Counted from the stretch's first letter, positions 30,305 through 40,425 are shown. The stretch is DNA of 64,000 nucleotides from Tropicimonas marinistellae (GCF_001509585.1 NZ_LNCI01000006.1:310001-374000), one strand, 5' to 3'. The notes: generated by a model not told the origin, from the sequence alone. Translations and numbers: made by a program.

Positions 30305-32542
30305 CTAGCGCTCGGTCAGTTTCAACTCGATTCGGCGGTTCTGCGCCCGCGCCTCCGGTGTGTCGGCAGGGTTGATCGGCTGGAACTCCCCGAACCCGTT
30401 GGCGGCGAGACGGTCTGGCGGGAATCCAAGCTGTTGCGTCATGTAGCGGACGACCGACAAGGCCCGCGCCTGGCTGAGTTCCCAGTTGTCCCGGTATTGA
30501 CCGCCGAGCATCGGGGTGTCGTCGGTGTGACCGTCCACGCGGATCACCCAGTCGATCCCCGCCGGAATGTCGTCGGCGATATCGGACAGGATGGCGGCGA
30601 CCCCGGCAATCTGTTCCCGCCCGGCGGCGCTGATCGACGCGGAGCCCGTCTCGAACAGCACTTCGGAGGAAAACACGAAGCGATCCCCTTCGATTCGCAC
30701 CCCTTCACGACCGCCAAGAATCCGGCGTAGCTCCCCGAAGAACTCGGACCGGTAGTTGGCGAGGTCCTTCGCCTCCTCCTCGAGCCGCTGCTTCTCCTCT
30801 TCCAGACGCAGCCGCTCGGCTTCCTTCTCTTCCTCCAGGCGCTTGCGTTCCGCCTCTTCAAGGCGCGCGCGGGCGTCCTGTTCCATGGCGAGCTGCGCCA
30901 TGGCCCGGTTCAGACGCGCGCCGAAGTCCTGCACCTGCGCCTGCGAGTCGGCATCGCGGGCCTCTGCCGCGTCGAGCAGCTTCTCGATCTGGGCAAGATC
31001 GCTGCGCAGCGAGGCGACCTGCTGGTTGAGCAGCGCCACCTTGCGCTGGCTCTCCTCCGATTGCGCTTCTTCCTGAGAGAGCTGCGTGCGCGCGGCGGCC
31101 AGAAGGGCGGCCCGGCGGTCGGCGAGGCTGAGCGTTTCCTCCGCCGTCTGCTCCGCCGCCAGTTTGGCCGCCAGGGCTGCGGCGAGCTGGTTACGCACAT
31201 CTTCCGCATCGCCGTTGGCGTTACGAAGGCTCTCGTTTTCATTTCTCAGACGGGCGACCTCGCTGCGGAGGTCCGCAAGATCGGTCGAGAGCGTCTGGAT
31301 GGTCTGCTGTGCTTCGGCGAGCGCCTGCGCGCTCCCGGCCCCGTCCGCACGGGCGGCATCGCGTTCCTGCGACAGCCGGGCGACATCGGCCTGCGCGGCG
31401 GCCAGCTCCTCGGTGCGCGCAGCAAGTGCGGCCTCGGTCTGCGCAAGGACGGCGGTTTCCTGCTGCGCTGTCGAAAGGCGGGCGTCGAGCGCCTCGCTCT
31501 CCGCTCGCAGGGCAGCGTTTTCCGTCTCCAGCTCGCCAATGCGGATTTCGGCGGCAGTCAGCGCCTGGGCGGTGCTCGTGACCCCGCCACGGGCGTTCTT
31601 CAACGCCGCCGTGAGCCGGGCACGTTCCGCTTCCGCCGCGGCGAGCGCCTGCCGCATCCGCTCGGCCTCGGCTTGGGCTTCCGCGAGCGCGGTGGCGGTT
31701 TCTCTCCCGGTCTCCGCCTGCGCCCCGAGTTGCTCTTCCAGAGTGGTCCGGGCAAGAAGCGCGGCTGCCAGGCGCGTGTCGAGCTCCTTTTCCGCAGCCT
31801 CGGCGGCCGCGAGCAACGTCAGCGTTTCCTCGGCCCGCCGCCGCTGTTCTTCCAGCGCCAGGGTCATCGCGGTCAACTCATCCTCGGCGCCCATCAACCT
31901 TTCGCGCAGGGCCTGCGCGGCGGCCGCCTCGGCCAGCCTGTCGGCCTCCTTGGAGTCGAGATCGGCCTGCAACGTGTCCTTTTCGCCTTCGAGATCTTCC
32001 ACCAGCGCCTCGAGGGCGGCGCGCTTCGCGGCGGCCAGCCGGGCCTCCTCGGCCTGGGCATCGATCTCGCCCTGCGCCGAGGCCAGTTGCGCGGCGAGGG
32101 TTTCGCCCTCCGCCCGCGCCGCATCGCGTTCGCTCAACAATTGCGCGACCTGCGCCTCGAAGCCGGTGATCTGCGTGGCCGCCTCGGCCAGCGCCACCTC
32201 TTGCTCGTCGACCTGTGCGGACAGGGTGGCAATCAATGCCTGCTGCTCGGCCGCCTGTTGCTCGGCATCGGCGAGCGTGTCGTCCAGCAAGCCGATCTGA
32301 CGTTCGAGATCGGCGCTTCGATTCTGTTCGAACCCGAGCGCATCGGCGAGCTGCGCGACTTCGGCGCTGAGCGTGTCCAGCTCGCTTTCCTGGCCTGTGA
32401 TGGTCTCGCGCAGCATGAACTGGACGATCATGAAGATCGAAAGCACGAACATCAGCACCAGCAGGAGCGCCGTCATCGCATCGACGAAGCCCGGCCAGAT
32501 CGAGGCGGTGAAGCGATCGGAGCGGCGGCGGGAGAGGGCCAT
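30305..32542 (-). CDS. MotB-like protein with giant coiled coil and OmpA domain
   Basis: 745 residues. A short cytoplasmic N-terminus leads to one membrane helix (about 17-42) with the acidic residue of the MotB/ExbD/TolR type in the motif FVDAMTALLLV (Asp21). About 550 residues of heptad-rich Glu/Ala/Leu coiled coil follow, and the last 140 residues form an OmpA-like peptidoglycan-binding domain with RVDGHTDDTPM and NRRIELKL. It should form a stator-like partner of the neighbouring ExbB/MotA-like protein. Its role is unknown; it is recognised in Rhodobacterales as a peptidoglycan-binding protein. The gene starts 3 bp from the stop of the ExbB-like gene. Confidence 0.82.
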   Translation of the reverse strand: MALSRRRSDRFTASIWPGFVDAMTALLLVLMFVLSIFMIVQFMLRETITGQESELDTLSAEVAQLADALGFEQNRSADLERQIGLLDDTLADAEQQAAEQQALIATLSAQVDEQEVALAEAATQITGFEAQVAQLLSERDAARAEGETLAAQLASAQGEIDAQAEEARLAAAKRAALEALVEDLEGEKDTLQADLDSKEADRLAEAAAAQALRERLMGAEDELTAMTLALEEQRRRAEETLTLLAAAEAAEKELDTRLAAALLARTTLEEQLGAQAETGRETATALAEAQAEAERMRQALAAAEAERARLTAALKNARGGVTSTAQALTAAEIRIGELETENAALRAESEALDARLSTAQQETAVLAQTEAALAARTEELAAAQADVARLSQERDAARADGAGSAQALAEAQQTIQTLSTDLADLRSEVARLRNENESLRNANGDAEDVRNQLAAALAAKLAAEQTAEETLSLADRRAALLAAARTQLSQEEAQSEESQRKVALLNQQVASLRSDLAQIEKLLDAAEARDADSQAQVQDFGARLNRAMAQLAMEQDARARLEEAERKRLEEEKEAERLRLEEEKQRLEEEAKDLANYRSEFFGELRRILGGREGVRIEGDRFVFSSEVLFETGSASISAAGREQIAGVAAILSDIADDIPAGIDWVIRVDGHTDDTPMLGGQYRDNWELSQARALSVVRYMTQQLGFPPDRLAANGFGEFQPINPADTPEARAQNRRIELKLTER

Positions 32543-32545
32543 GGC

Positions 32546-33790
32546 TTACTCCAGCGGCTCCCTGGAGATGCCGGCGCCGGCAACCGGCGGGCGCGGCGCA
32601 CCACCGCGCAGCTTGCGGATCTCGCGCACCAGAGTGTTGATATCGGCGCGCAGGTCGGCCACGGTCTCCTGCCGGCCAGCGGCAATCTCTTCGAGGATAC
32701 GCAGCAATTGCACGTCGATGGAGCGCAGGCGCATCCGGCTTTCCGCATCCACGCCGGGATCGGCCAGTTCACCCTCCTGCCCCCGGCCCGCAGAGGTGCG
32801 GTGCAGCATTTGCTGCTGGGTTTCCACCATGCGTTCCTGACCTTCGGCGATCCGCTCCAGCAGGTCCGTGCCGCGGTCACCATGCTGCATGGTGCGTGTG
32901 AGCGCGGTGACGGCGGCGGCAACCTCGGCGAGCTTGTCGTCCACCAGGTTGCGGCTGGCATCGGAGCGCGTGAGCACGTCGCGCATCGTCTCCATCTGCT
33001 CGGCCATATGGTCGAGAACACCGATCAATGCGCCGGTTTCGCCCGACATCTCGCCTTCGCTTCCCGCGAAGCCGAGCCGCGTGATGGAACTGAGCCATTC
33101 CTCCAGCTCCCGGTAGAACCGGTTCTGGCCACGCGACGCAAAGAGCTCCAGAAGCCCCACGACAAGGGACCCCGCAAGGCCCAGCAGCGATGAGCCGAAT
33201 GCCGTGCCCATTCCGCCAAGCTGCGCCTCGAGGCCGTTCATCAGCTTGGTGAAGACCTCGACACCGGTTTCCCCCTCTTTCGGCGCCAGCGAGCGGATCG
33301 TCTCCACCACGGCCGGGACAGTCGTTGCAAGGCCGTAGAAGGTGCCGAGCAGGCCGAGGAAGATCAGCAGGTTGACGATATACCGGGTGATGTCGCGGCC
33401 TTCCTCGATACGGGTGGCGACCGAATCGAGGATCGAAGAGGCGGAGGTCGACGAGATCTGGCGATTCACGCCGCGCGAGCGCAACAGGGCCGCGAGAGGC
33501 GCCAGCAGTCGCGGCGCCGGCGTTTTGGCAGCGGACTGGTGATCGCGGGCGAACGCCTCGATCCAGCGAACCGAGGAGGAAAGCTGTGCGACCTGCAGGA
33601 AACAGGCGAGAATGCCGATGACGAAGACCAGCGCGATTGCGCCATTGAGGTAGGGGTTTGCCCAGAAAACCGGTTTGACACTGGGAAAGATCATCCACCC
33701 GCCGGCACCGACAAGGCCGCAGACGACCAGCATCTGGACGATCTGGCGCACTGGTTGCGAAAATTGCGTTTGGACCGGGGTGTCGCTCAT
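32546..33790 (-). CDS. MotA/TolQ/ExbB-type proton channel protein
   Basis: 414 residues. Four hydrophobic segments are visible (about 17-39, 45-68, 138-160 and 195-215), the third and fourth being NLLIFLGLLGTFYGLATTV and GTAFGSSLLGLAGSLVVGLLE, the family core of the ion path. The long C-terminal cytoplasmic tail (about 220-414) is rich in helices. It is paired with the MotB-like gene 3 bp downstream, so the two should form one membrane complex. It is not the flagellar MotA, since flagellar genes are absent here and the partner is different. Confidence 0.85.
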   Translation of the reverse strand: MSDTPVQTQFSQPVRQIVQMLVVCGLVGAGGWMIFPSVKPVFWANPYLNGAIALVFVIGILACFLQVAQLSSSVRWIEAFARDHQSAAKTPAPRLLAPLAALLRSRGVNRQISSTSASSILDSVATRIEEGRDITRYIVNLLIFLGLLGTFYGLATTVPAVVETIRSLAPKEGETGVEVFTKLMNGLEAQLGGMGTAFGSSLLGLAGSLVVGLLELFASRGQNRFYRELEEWLSSITRLGFAGSEGEMSGETGALIGVLDHMAEQMETMRDVLTRSDASRNLVDDKLAEVAAAVTALTRTMQHGDRGTDLLERIAEGQERMVETQQQMLHRTSAGRGQEGELADPGVDAESRMRLRSIDVQLLRILEEIAAGRQETVADLRADINTLVREIRKLRGGAPRPPVAGAGISREPLE

Positions 33791-33872
33791 GGGCTCGGGA
33801 TGTCCGCAGAAAACAAGTCGATGGCCGGCACGATAGGTGTGCAGCCGCAGAAAGCCAATGACTTCGGCGCGC

Positions 33873-34439
33873 TCAGCGGCGATCCGATGCGATCAGGGCA
33901 CGCACGCGGGCGGCCAGCCAGTCGAGGTCCGGATCGGCCAGACCAAGCTCCGAAAGGTGATCTGCTGTATTGTAGAGATATTCGCAGTTCGGGCCCCGGC
34001 CGCCGTGGGCCGCCGAGATGATCCGGGCTTGCTCCTCCAGCGGCAGTCCACCGCAATATTGCACGTGCCCGGGATCTATCACGTAGGCCAGCGCGTTGAC
34101 CGCGCGCCCGTCGTGAAGCCGCAGGGTGACGATCTCCTCGACATAGGCGGCCGAGACCAGTTCGCGCTCCCGCAGGGCGGCAAGGGTGTCGGCCTCGGTG
34201 CCGGGAACGACCCGGAAGGCGAGCCCGTCGCATTGCGCATCCGGCGCGGCGTCGAGCGCCAGAACCAGCCCCGGTTTCTCCGGCGTGCCGCGATGGTGGA
34301 TCGAGGACATGCAGAAGGCGCGGTGAAACCCGGTGAGGCGCGCCACGGCCTGTTCTTCGACGGGGAAGCCCGGATGCCAGATGAGGCTGCCGTATCCGAA
34401 CACCCAGAGCGGCTGGGAAGTGTCGATATTCTGGAGCAT
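33873..34439 (-). CDS. ChaC-like gamma-glutamylcyclotransferase
   Basis: 188 residues beginning MLQNIDTSQPLWVFGYGSLIWHPGF; the VFGYGSLIW motif binds the gamma-glutamyl moiety. GGLPLEEQARIISAAHGGRGPNCEYL is the usual C-terminal part. The enzyme cleaves glutathione to 5-oxoproline and Cys-Gly in the cytoplasm. The start at 34439 has GAGGGA upstream. It is divergent from the DUF2125 gene with 62 bp between. Confidence 0.9.
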   Translation of the reverse strand: MLQNIDTSQPLWVFGYGSLIWHPGFPVEEQAVARLTGFHRAFCMSSIHHRGTPEKPGLVLALDAAPDAQCDGLAFRVVPGTEADTLAALRERELVSAAYVEEIVTLRLHDGRAVNALAYVIDPGHVQYCGGLPLEEQARIISAAHGGRGPNCEYLYNTADHLSELGLADPDLDWLAARVRALIASDRR

Positions 34440-34501
34440 GGCTGGTCCCTCGCGCGTCGAAGGGTGTAAACCGCAAATCGGGGCGAAGCGAAAGGGGCGG
34501 G

Positions 34502-35509
34502 ATGAAACCGATACGTTTGCTGGTGGCCGTGCTGGTCGTGGCGCTGGCCTGGAGTGGCTGGTGGGGCTGGAGCGCGTGGAAAGCCAAGGCGGACCTGCGG
34601 GGGTGGCTGGAGGCACGGCGGGCGGACGGCTGGCAGGCGGAATGGTCCGCGATCCGCGTGACGGGCTTTCCCAACCGGGTCGACATCACGGTTGAGGAAC
34701 CGGCGCTGGCCGACCCGGCGGGTGGATGGGCCTGGAATGCGCCCTTCGTCCAGATCCTCCGGTTGAGCTACGACAAGGACCGGGCGATTTTTGTCTGGCC
34801 CGATAGGATGTCATTGCAGACTCCCTACGAGCGGATCACCATCGCCGGCGAGGAGATGCGGGCGAGCGTGTCCTTCCTGCCCGGGCGGGCGCGGGAGGTT
34901 TTGGACTCGGCGCTGGTGTTTCGCGGCATGGAAATCTCCTCTGACGCGGGCTGGACGACCTCGGTGCGCGAGGCACGGCTGGCGGTGCGGCCGAATGCAC
35001 AGAACGCAGCGCTGCGCGATATCGGACTTGAGGTCACGGGCCTGAAGCCGCGGTCGGACGTGATCGCGACGCTGGCAGACGCCGGCGTCGTGCCGGCGAC
35101 GGTTGAACGGCTGCGCGCGGACCTGACGGTGGAATTCGACACGCCCTGGGACCGGCAGGCCCTGGAAGAGCGTCGACCGCAGCCGACGAGTATGGACATC
35201 CACGAAATCGCGGCCAGCTGGGGCCAGCTGGACCTGCGTATCGCTGGCAAGCTGGCGGCAGACGATGCAGGCCGCGCCGATGGCGAGGTCCTGGTAAAGG
35301 CGACCAACTGGGAGGAAATCCTGGACGTGGCGCGGCAGAGCGGGGCCGTGCCGGCGGGGATCGCCGACACGGTGGAATCGGCCCTGCGCCTGCTGTCGCG
35401 CGTGGCGGGCAGCCCCAAGACGCTCGATATTCCTCTCAGTTTCGAGGATGGACGGATGCGTGCCGGACCGGTGCCCCTGGGCTCCGCACCCGAACTTCGC
35501 TTGCCATAG
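34502..35509 (+). CDS. DUF2125 domain protein
   Basis: 335 residues with an N-terminal membrane anchor (about 5-23, LLVAVLVVALAWSGWWGWSAW), so it is probably anchored with its body in the periplasm. The remainder is a beta-rich domain matching the DUF2125 family of Rhodobacterales, with WQAEWSAIRVTGFPNRVDIT and a C-terminal RLP end. Function unknown. It converges with the extensin-like gene. Confidence 0.85.
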   Translation: MKPIRLLVAVLVVALAWSGWWGWSAWKAKADLRGWLEARRADGWQAEWSAIRVTGFPNRVDITVEEPALADPAGGWAWNAPFVQILRLSYDKDRAIFVWPDRMSLQTPYERITIAGEEMRASVSFLPGRAREVLDSALVFRGMEISSDAGWTTSVREARLAVRPNAQNAALRDIGLEVTGLKPRSDVIATLADAGVVPATVERLRADLTVEFDTPWDRQALEERRPQPTSMDIHEIAASWGQLDLRIAGKLAADDAGRADGEVLVKATNWEEILDVARQSGAVPAGIADTVESALRLLSRVAGSPKTLDIPLSFEDGRMRAGPVPLGSAPELRLP

Positions 35510-35548
35510 CGGGCCCCTGCCCCGCCGTGCCAGCGCGGTGCGTCGAAG

Positions 35549-36544
35549 CTAGCGGCAGTAATGACCGCTTCGGTAGCGCGCCGTGTCGAAGTGGAAGTGA
35601 TCCTGGTGATAGCGGTCGGCATTCGGACCGAGCACTGTGCCGAACGGCCCACAGGCGGCCGCGTGAAGCTTCTTGAGCGTGCCGCCCCAGTCCTTGCTGC
35701 GCCAGTTGCTCAGAACGGTCACATCGGTGCCGTCCTTCAGCGAGAAGCCGGAAATATCAACCGCGTGCCCGCGCGCATGTTCGGAGAGTTTACCGCCGGG
35801 CACGTTGTTGCGGGAGCGGCAGGCGTAGGAGGCGGCCAGCTTGATCTCGTCCGGACCGCCACCACGCCGGCCGACCGCCGGTTTGAGGGCCTGGACGACC
35901 CAGGCGTTCAGCGCCTTGGCCGTGGTGCAATCTATCGTGGCCGGCGTCGAGAGCCGCACACCGGAGACAGAGGTTACTTTCACCGGATTGGAAATGCCGC
36001 AACCGCTGGATGGCCGCCCGATCGTCGCACGGGTTGCCCCCTTGATCCCGTTTACACCGCAAACGGAGCCCGTTCGGCTGAAACTGTCGCGACGCTGGAA
36101 GAGTTTTGCGAATCCCGCCGGGCGGACTTTGGGGTGCGGGGCTCCCTGCGGCATGGGAACCGCGACAACGGCCGCCGGATGTGCAAGCCCGTACAGCGGG
36201 TGGGGCGGTCGCGGCAGAGGTGCCAGCGTACCCGGTACGCCATAATGCACGCGCGTGACCTGTCGAGACACCTGGGCGAGGCTGTCGGCCGGTGTCACGG
36301 CCGTGGAGAACACGCCCGCGCGGGGCCGTGGCCGCGGATTGACGCGCCCGGTGCCCGCTGTCTCCGCGACGTCGAAAGCGCCCGACGCGACGGTATCTGG
36401 ACGGTGGGGTGCCCCGGGATCGGTCGCGGCCGTGGCGGCCTCCGTGGGGCGCGGTTCCGGGCGGAGGCTGCTTTCCGGCACGTCCGCCGCCGTCGATACC
36501 ACCGTGAATAATAGGACTGCCCCCGCGCAAACGAGCCGCGTCAT
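35549..36544 (-). CDS. Extensin-like family protein
   Basis: 331 residues. It starts with a signal peptide ([22 protein letters not shown]), then a Pro/Arg/Thr-rich, low-complexity region (about 25-130), and a C-terminal extensin-like domain (about 150-331) with CGVNGIKGATRATI, SYACRSRNNVPGGKLSEHARGHAVDI and YHQDHFHFDTARY, where His/Asp residues suggest a metal-binding peptidase-like core. It should be in the periplasm or cell wall. Its ATG overlaps the tyrC stop as ATGA, so it is coupled to aromatic amino acid synthesis genes. Confidence 0.85.
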   Translation of the reverse strand: MTRLVCAGAVLLFTVVSTAADVPESSLRPEPRPTEAATAATDPGAPHRPDTVASGAFDVAETAGTGRVNPRPRPRAGVFSTAVTPADSLAQVSRQVTRVHYGVPGTLAPLPRPPHPLYGLAHPAAVVAVPMPQGAPHPKVRPAGFAKLFQRRDSFSRTGSVCGVNGIKGATRATIGRPSSGCGISNPVKVTSVSGVRLSTPATIDCTTAKALNAWVVQALKPAVGRRGGGPDEIKLAASYACRSRNNVPGGKLSEHARGHAVDISGFSLKDGTDVTVLSNWRSKDWGGTLKKLHAAACGPFGTVLGPNADRYHQDHFHFDTARYRSGHYCR

Positions 36545-37473
36545 CCCTCCGTCCCTCCCTTGCCGTGGCCACGTCCGAAGTCCGGCGCGGCCGTATCCTG
36601 GCCTGCCTCGATAATACCACGTCGGATCGCCCGTGTCCGGGTGAAGTAATCGAACAGCAAGTCCCCGTCCTCCTTGCGGATCGCCCGCTGCAGGCGCATG
36701 AGCTCTTCGATGAACCGGCCGAGGATCTCCATCGTCGCTTCGCGGTTGTTCAGGAACACGTCGCGCCACATGGTTGGATCGGAGGCGGCGATCCGCGTGA
36801 AATCCCGGAACCCGGCGGCAGAATACTTGATGACCTCGCTGTCGGTCACACGGCGCAGGTCGTCGGCCACACCGACCATCGTGTAGGCGATGAGGTGCGG
36901 TGCGTGGGAGGTGACCATGAGCACGAGGTCGTGGTGTTCGGGCTCCATGATCTCCACATGCGCGCCCAAGCCGGCCCAGTACCGCTCCAGCCGGGCCAAT
37001 GCCGCCGGATCGGCATCGCCATCCGGCACGATCAGGGTGTAGCGGTTCTCGAAAAGCTCGGCGAAACCGGCACGGGGACCGGAGTGCTCGGTGCCCGCGA
37101 GCGGGTGCGCGGGAATGAAATGCACACTCTCGGGCAGATGCGGCTTCACCGCTTCGATCACCGCCCGTTTGACCGAGCCCACGTCGGACACGGTGCAGCC
37201 GGGCTTCAGATGCGGGCCGATCTCCTCGGCCACCTTGCCCATGGCGCCGACCGGCACACAGAGGACCACGAGGTCGGCATCCTTCACGGCCTCGGCCGCC
37301 GTCTCCGCGACCACGTCGCAAAGCCCGTCCTCGCGCGCGATTGCGCGGGTTTCGGGCGAGCGGGCGGTGCCGACGATCTCGCCCTGAAGGCCGGCCCGGC
37401 GGCCGGCATGGATCATCGAGGACGCGATGAGGCCGAGCCCGATAAAGGCCACGCGCTCGTAGATCACGCTCAT
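36541..37473 (-). CDS. tyrC: Prephenate/arogenate dehydrogenase
   Basis: 310 residues. NAD(P) fold motif [12 protein letters not shown], then the prephenate binding region and [15 protein letters not shown], with [18 protein letters not shown]. It converts prephenate (or arogenate) to a tyrosine precursor in the cytoplasm. The start at 37473 overlaps the hisC stop as ATGA. The HisC-type aminotransferase upstream could also act on the aromatic keto acid, which may explain the pairing. Confidence 0.93.
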   Translation of the reverse strand: MSVIYERVAFIGLGLIASSMIHAGRRAGLQGEIVGTARSPETRAIAREDGLCDVVAETAAEAVKDADLVVLCVPVGAMGKVAEEIGPHLKPGCTVSDVGSVKRAVIEAVKPHLPESVHFIPAHPLAGTEHSGPRAGFAELFENRYTLIVPDGDADPAALARLERYWAGLGAHVEIMEPEHHDLVLMVTSHAPHLIAYTMVGVADDLRRVTDSEVIKYSAAGFRDFTRIAASDPTMWRDVFLNNREATMEILGRFIEELMRLQRAIRKEDGDLLFDYFTRTRAIRRGIIEAGQDTAAPDFGRGHGKGGTEG

Positions 37474-38555
37474 GCCCGCCCCTCCCGGAAGCTGCGAATG
37501 CCGTCGATGACGCGCGCGCAGCCGGCCTCGTCGCCGACGGTGATGCGCAGGCAATGCGGCAAGCCGTAGCTCGCGACCCGCCGGACGATGACGCCGCGCG
37601 ATTTCAGATGCATGTCCACGGCCTCTGCCTCGGCCGTGTTGGCGAAACGGGCGAGAACGAAGTTGGTCAGGCTGGTGTCCGATGGCACGCCCAGGGTGGC
37701 CAGTTGCTCGGCCAGCCAAACCCGCAGCCGCGCATTCTCCGCCACGCAATGCGCGGTGTACTCCCGGTCGCGAAGCGCGGCGATGGCGGCGGCCATTTGA
37801 ACCTCGGAGAGGTTGAACGGCTGACGAATACGGGCAAGCACGTCGATGATCGGCTTCGGGCCATAGCCCCAGCCGATGCGCAACCCCCCAAGACCGTAGA
37901 GCTTGGAGAAGGTGCGGGTCATGAAAACGTTATCGCGCCCCTCGATCAGCGAAACGCCCCCGTCATATCCCGGCGCGAATTCCGCATAGGCGCCGTCGAG
38001 CACCAGAATGGCACCCTCCGGCAAGCCGTCCGCAAGCCGCGCAACCTCGTTGCCACCGATCATCGTGCCGGTGGGATTGTTCGGGTTGGCGATGAACACC
38101 AGCCGGGTGCGCTCGGTGCAGGCCGCGAGCAACGCGTCCACATCCGTTACCCGCTCCCGCTCCGTCGCCACCACCGGCGTGGCGCCGACGGCATGGGCGA
38201 GGATCGGATACATGGCAAAGCCGTGCTCCGTGTGAAGCACCTCGTCGCCCGGACCGGCATAGGCCTGGCAGAGGAATTGCAGCACCTCGTCGGAACCGAC
38301 GCCGCAGATGATCTGTGCCGGGTCGAGCCCATGCACCTCCCCGATGGCTTGCCGGAGCGGCAGGTGGTCGGTGTTCGGGTAGCGATGCACCTCCGCCGCA
38401 GCCGCCGCAATCGCCGCCGTCACCTTCGGGCTCGGGCCGTAGGGGTTCTCGTTCGACGAGAGTTTGAGAACGTTCGTCACACCCTCGACATGGCTCTGCC
38501 CGCCCTCGTAGAGCGCGATCTCCATGATGCCGGGCTGGGGGGTAATCTTGCTCAT
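37470..38555 (-). CDS. hisC: Histidinol-phosphate aminotransferase
   Basis: 361 residues, PLP fold type [14 protein letters not shown] at the N-terminus binds the phosphate substrate, and the Schiff-base Lys lies in [16 protein letters not shown]. It makes histidinol phosphate and may also transaminate aromatic keto acids (arogenate/tyrosine route), a plausible reason to sit with tyrC. First gene of a three-gene ATGA-coupled string; GGAGAC lies before the ATG. Confidence 0.92.
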   Translation of the reverse strand: MSKITPQPGIMEIALYEGGQSHVEGVTNVLKLSSNENPYGPSPKVTAAIAAAAAEVHRYPNTDHLPLRQAIGEVHGLDPAQIICGVGSDEVLQFLCQAYAGPGDEVLHTEHGFAMYPILAHAVGATPVVATERERVTDVDALLAACTERTRLVFIANPNNPTGTMIGGNEVARLADGLPEGAILVLDGAYAEFAPGYDGGVSLIEGRDNVFMTRTFSKLYGLGGLRIGWGYGPKPIIDVLARIRQPFNLSEVQMAAAIAALRDREYTAHCVAENARLRVWLAEQLATLGVPSDTSLTNFVLARFANTAEAEAVDMHLKSRGVIVRRVASYGLPHCLRITVGDEAGCARVIDGIRSFREGRA

Positions 38556-38738
38556 GCCTGTCTCCTTGGTGGAGCTACATACAGGCCCGAGGCAGGCGTG
38601 ACCAGTTCCGGCGGCAACAGCGCCACGAAACCCGCTCCATTTCCGCGACGTAAGTATTGCGGCTCAAAACAAACAAGAAAGATCTGAAATTGCCGGCAGG
38701 AATAAACTTCGGTCGCCACTTTTTCGGAATGAAAGACA

Positions 38739-40352
38739 ATGGCAGAAATCTACGCAAACAAATCCCTGAACTTCGACAAACTCAGCCTGCATCGCTTGTA
38801 CAAAGACGCATATTACGAAAAATTCCACGACAACACCTTTGTTCCGGAAAACGAAAACCTTCAGGATGGCTTTGGAGTTGAAGTCGACAGCAAGGGGCTC
38901 GGCTACTCGCTGAATATGCTGGCCGGCCCGGACCTCTCCGTCGACGCATCCGGGAACCTGCAAGGCACCTGCTTCGCATTCGTTCGATACTTCGCGGAAG
39001 ATGTGGGTAGTTATTTCGAATTCAATTGGGGCATTTTTGACTTTTCCATCGAAGCGCGGGAATTCACCTCGGCCACGAAAACCGTATCGACCGCCGACGA
39101 TTTGAAACTATTGCGCACCGCGCTATCCGGTGACGACTATTTCGGACTCAGCAGCGAACAGGACAATGTGCGCGGTTTCAGCGGGAATGACACGATCAAC
39201 GGCATGGGCGGAGCCGACATCCTCGACGGTGGAAATGGTGACGATATCATACGAGGCGGCAAAGGCCGCGACAGTATTATCGGCCGCCAAGGAAACGACA
39301 TCCTGCTGGGGGGATCGCGGGGCGACTCGCTCAGTGGCGGTGCGGGAAACGACTTTATCAAAGGCGGCGACGGCTACGACGACGTATACGGCGATACCGG
39401 CAAGGACCTCCTGGCGGGGGGAGACGGAAATGACCGTCTGTACGGCGACTTTGGCCGCGACAAGCTCGTCGGTGGTCCGGGTTCCGACTGGTTGTATGGC
39501 GGGGTGGGCCCGGACGTGCTTCAAGGCAACGACCATTTCGACCGCATTTTCGGTGACGCGGGCAACGACACGCTGTTCGGCGGATCTGGAAATGATCGGT
39601 TGTACGCCGGGGCGGGCGCTGACGTTCTTCGGGGCGGCGAGGATTCCGATAAGATCCTTGGCCAGGACGGTGACGACAGGCTTTCGGGCGGCTCCGGCGA
39701 CGACAGACTGTTTGGCGGGGACGGCGAGGACAGGCTCAAGGGCGGCCAACAACATGATGTCCTGGTAGGCGGAGCGGACAACGACACTCTACGGGGTGGG
39801 GACGGGCCAGACATACTCAAGGGTGGCGACGGCGATGACCTGCTTTTCTGCGACAAACACGACGATACCGCCTACGGAGGGAATGGCGACGACGAGTTGC
39901 ATGGAGGCAAGGGCGACGACACACTTCATGGAGGGGCCGGCAACGACATCCTCAATGGTTCTCACGGGAACAACACATTGCTTGGTGGCAAAGGGAACGA
40001 CATACTCGAGGGCGCTTCCGGGTACGATACACTATATGGCGGAGACGGCGACGATTGGCTCAGCGCGGGCAGTGGCGGAAGCGATTTCCTTGTCGGCGGC
40101 GATGGGTCCGACACATTCAGTTTCGCGCAACACGAGGGTGGAATCGTCACCGTCCACGATTTCGCCGACGATATCGACACTCTCAGTATTGACGACGGGC
40201 TTCTGGACGGAATCCTCGATATGAACGAGGCGATAGACCGGTTTGCAATGGTCGAAGACGGATCAATCCTGTTCGAGTTTGACGAAGCCAAGCTCAGACT
40301 TGAGAACTTCGACGACATTGACGCGTTGCGCGACGATGTCGAAATTGTCTGA
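38739..40352 (+). CDS. RTX (hemolysin-type calcium-binding) protein
   Basis: 537 residues. Residues 1-145 are a non-repeat N-terminus, Phe/Tyr-rich and with no signal peptide. From Gly146 to about 452 there are about 34 consecutive nonapeptides of the form GGxGxDxLx in unbroken register, the calcium-binding beta-roll, then an acidic tail (about 453-537) ending [10 protein letters not shown], as in type I secreted proteins. Such proteins are exported in one step and fold outside on binding Ca2+. No type I secretion genes are in the window. The first 300 bp look less GC-rich than neighbours (codons such as AAA, TTT, GAA). Confidence 0.88.
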   Translation: MAEIYANKSLNFDKLSLHRLYKDAYYEKFHDNTFVPENENLQDGFGVEVDSKGLGYSLNMLAGPDLSVDASGNLQGTCFAFVRYFAEDVGSYFEFNWGIFDFSIEAREFTSATKTVSTADDLKLLRTALSGDDYFGLSSEQDNVRGFSGNDTINGMGGADILDGGNGDDIIRGGKGRDSIIGRQGNDILLGGSRGDSLSGGAGNDFIKGGDGYDDVYGDTGKDLLAGGDGNDRLYGDFGRDKLVGGPGSDWLYGGVGPDVLQGNDHFDRIFGDAGNDTLFGGSGNDRLYAGAGADVLRGGEDSDKILGQDGDDRLSGGSGDDRLFGGDGEDRLKGGQQHDVLVGGADNDTLRGGDGPDILKGGDGDDLLFCDKHDDTAYGGNGDDELHGGKGDDTLHGGAGNDILNGSHGNNTLLGGKGNDILEGASGYDTLYGGDGDDWLSAGSGGSDFLVGGDGSDTFSFAQHEGGIVTVHDFADDIDTLSIDDGLLDGILDMNEAIDRFAMVEDGSILFEFDEAKLRLENFDDIDALRDDVEIV

Positions 40353-40389
40353 TCATCGCGAGCGTCCCGCCCGAAATAATCCCGAAATG

Positions 40390-40425
40390 CAAAAGGCCGC
40401 GCGGGGCTCCCCGGCGCGGCCTTTC
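40390..40425. terminator. Bidirectional terminator between RTX gene and rpsD
   Basis: AAAAGGCCGCGC and GCGCGGCCTTTC form a GC-rich stem around a short loop of CGGGGCTCCCC-type sequence; T or A tracts flank both sides, so it can end transcripts from either direction. It lies about 38 bp after the RTX stop and 20 bp before the rpsD stop. Confidence 0.8.

Noticed and set aside
30305..33790. A Zorya-type anti-phage system, since ZorA/ZorB are also MotA/MotB-like
   Set aside because: ZorC, ZorD or ZorE partners are absent, and the long coiled coil is on the periplasmic OmpA protein, not on the channel tail as in ZorA. The pair looks like a core Rhodobacterales module.
32546..33790. Flagellar stator motAB
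   Set aside because: No flagellar genes nearby, and the partner has a 550-residue coiled coil unknown in flagellar MotB.
38739..40352. A CRISPR array or DNA-level repeat region
   Set aside because: The DNA repeats are degenerate and follow the 27-bp codon pattern of RTX nonapeptides, and an intact reading frame runs through them.
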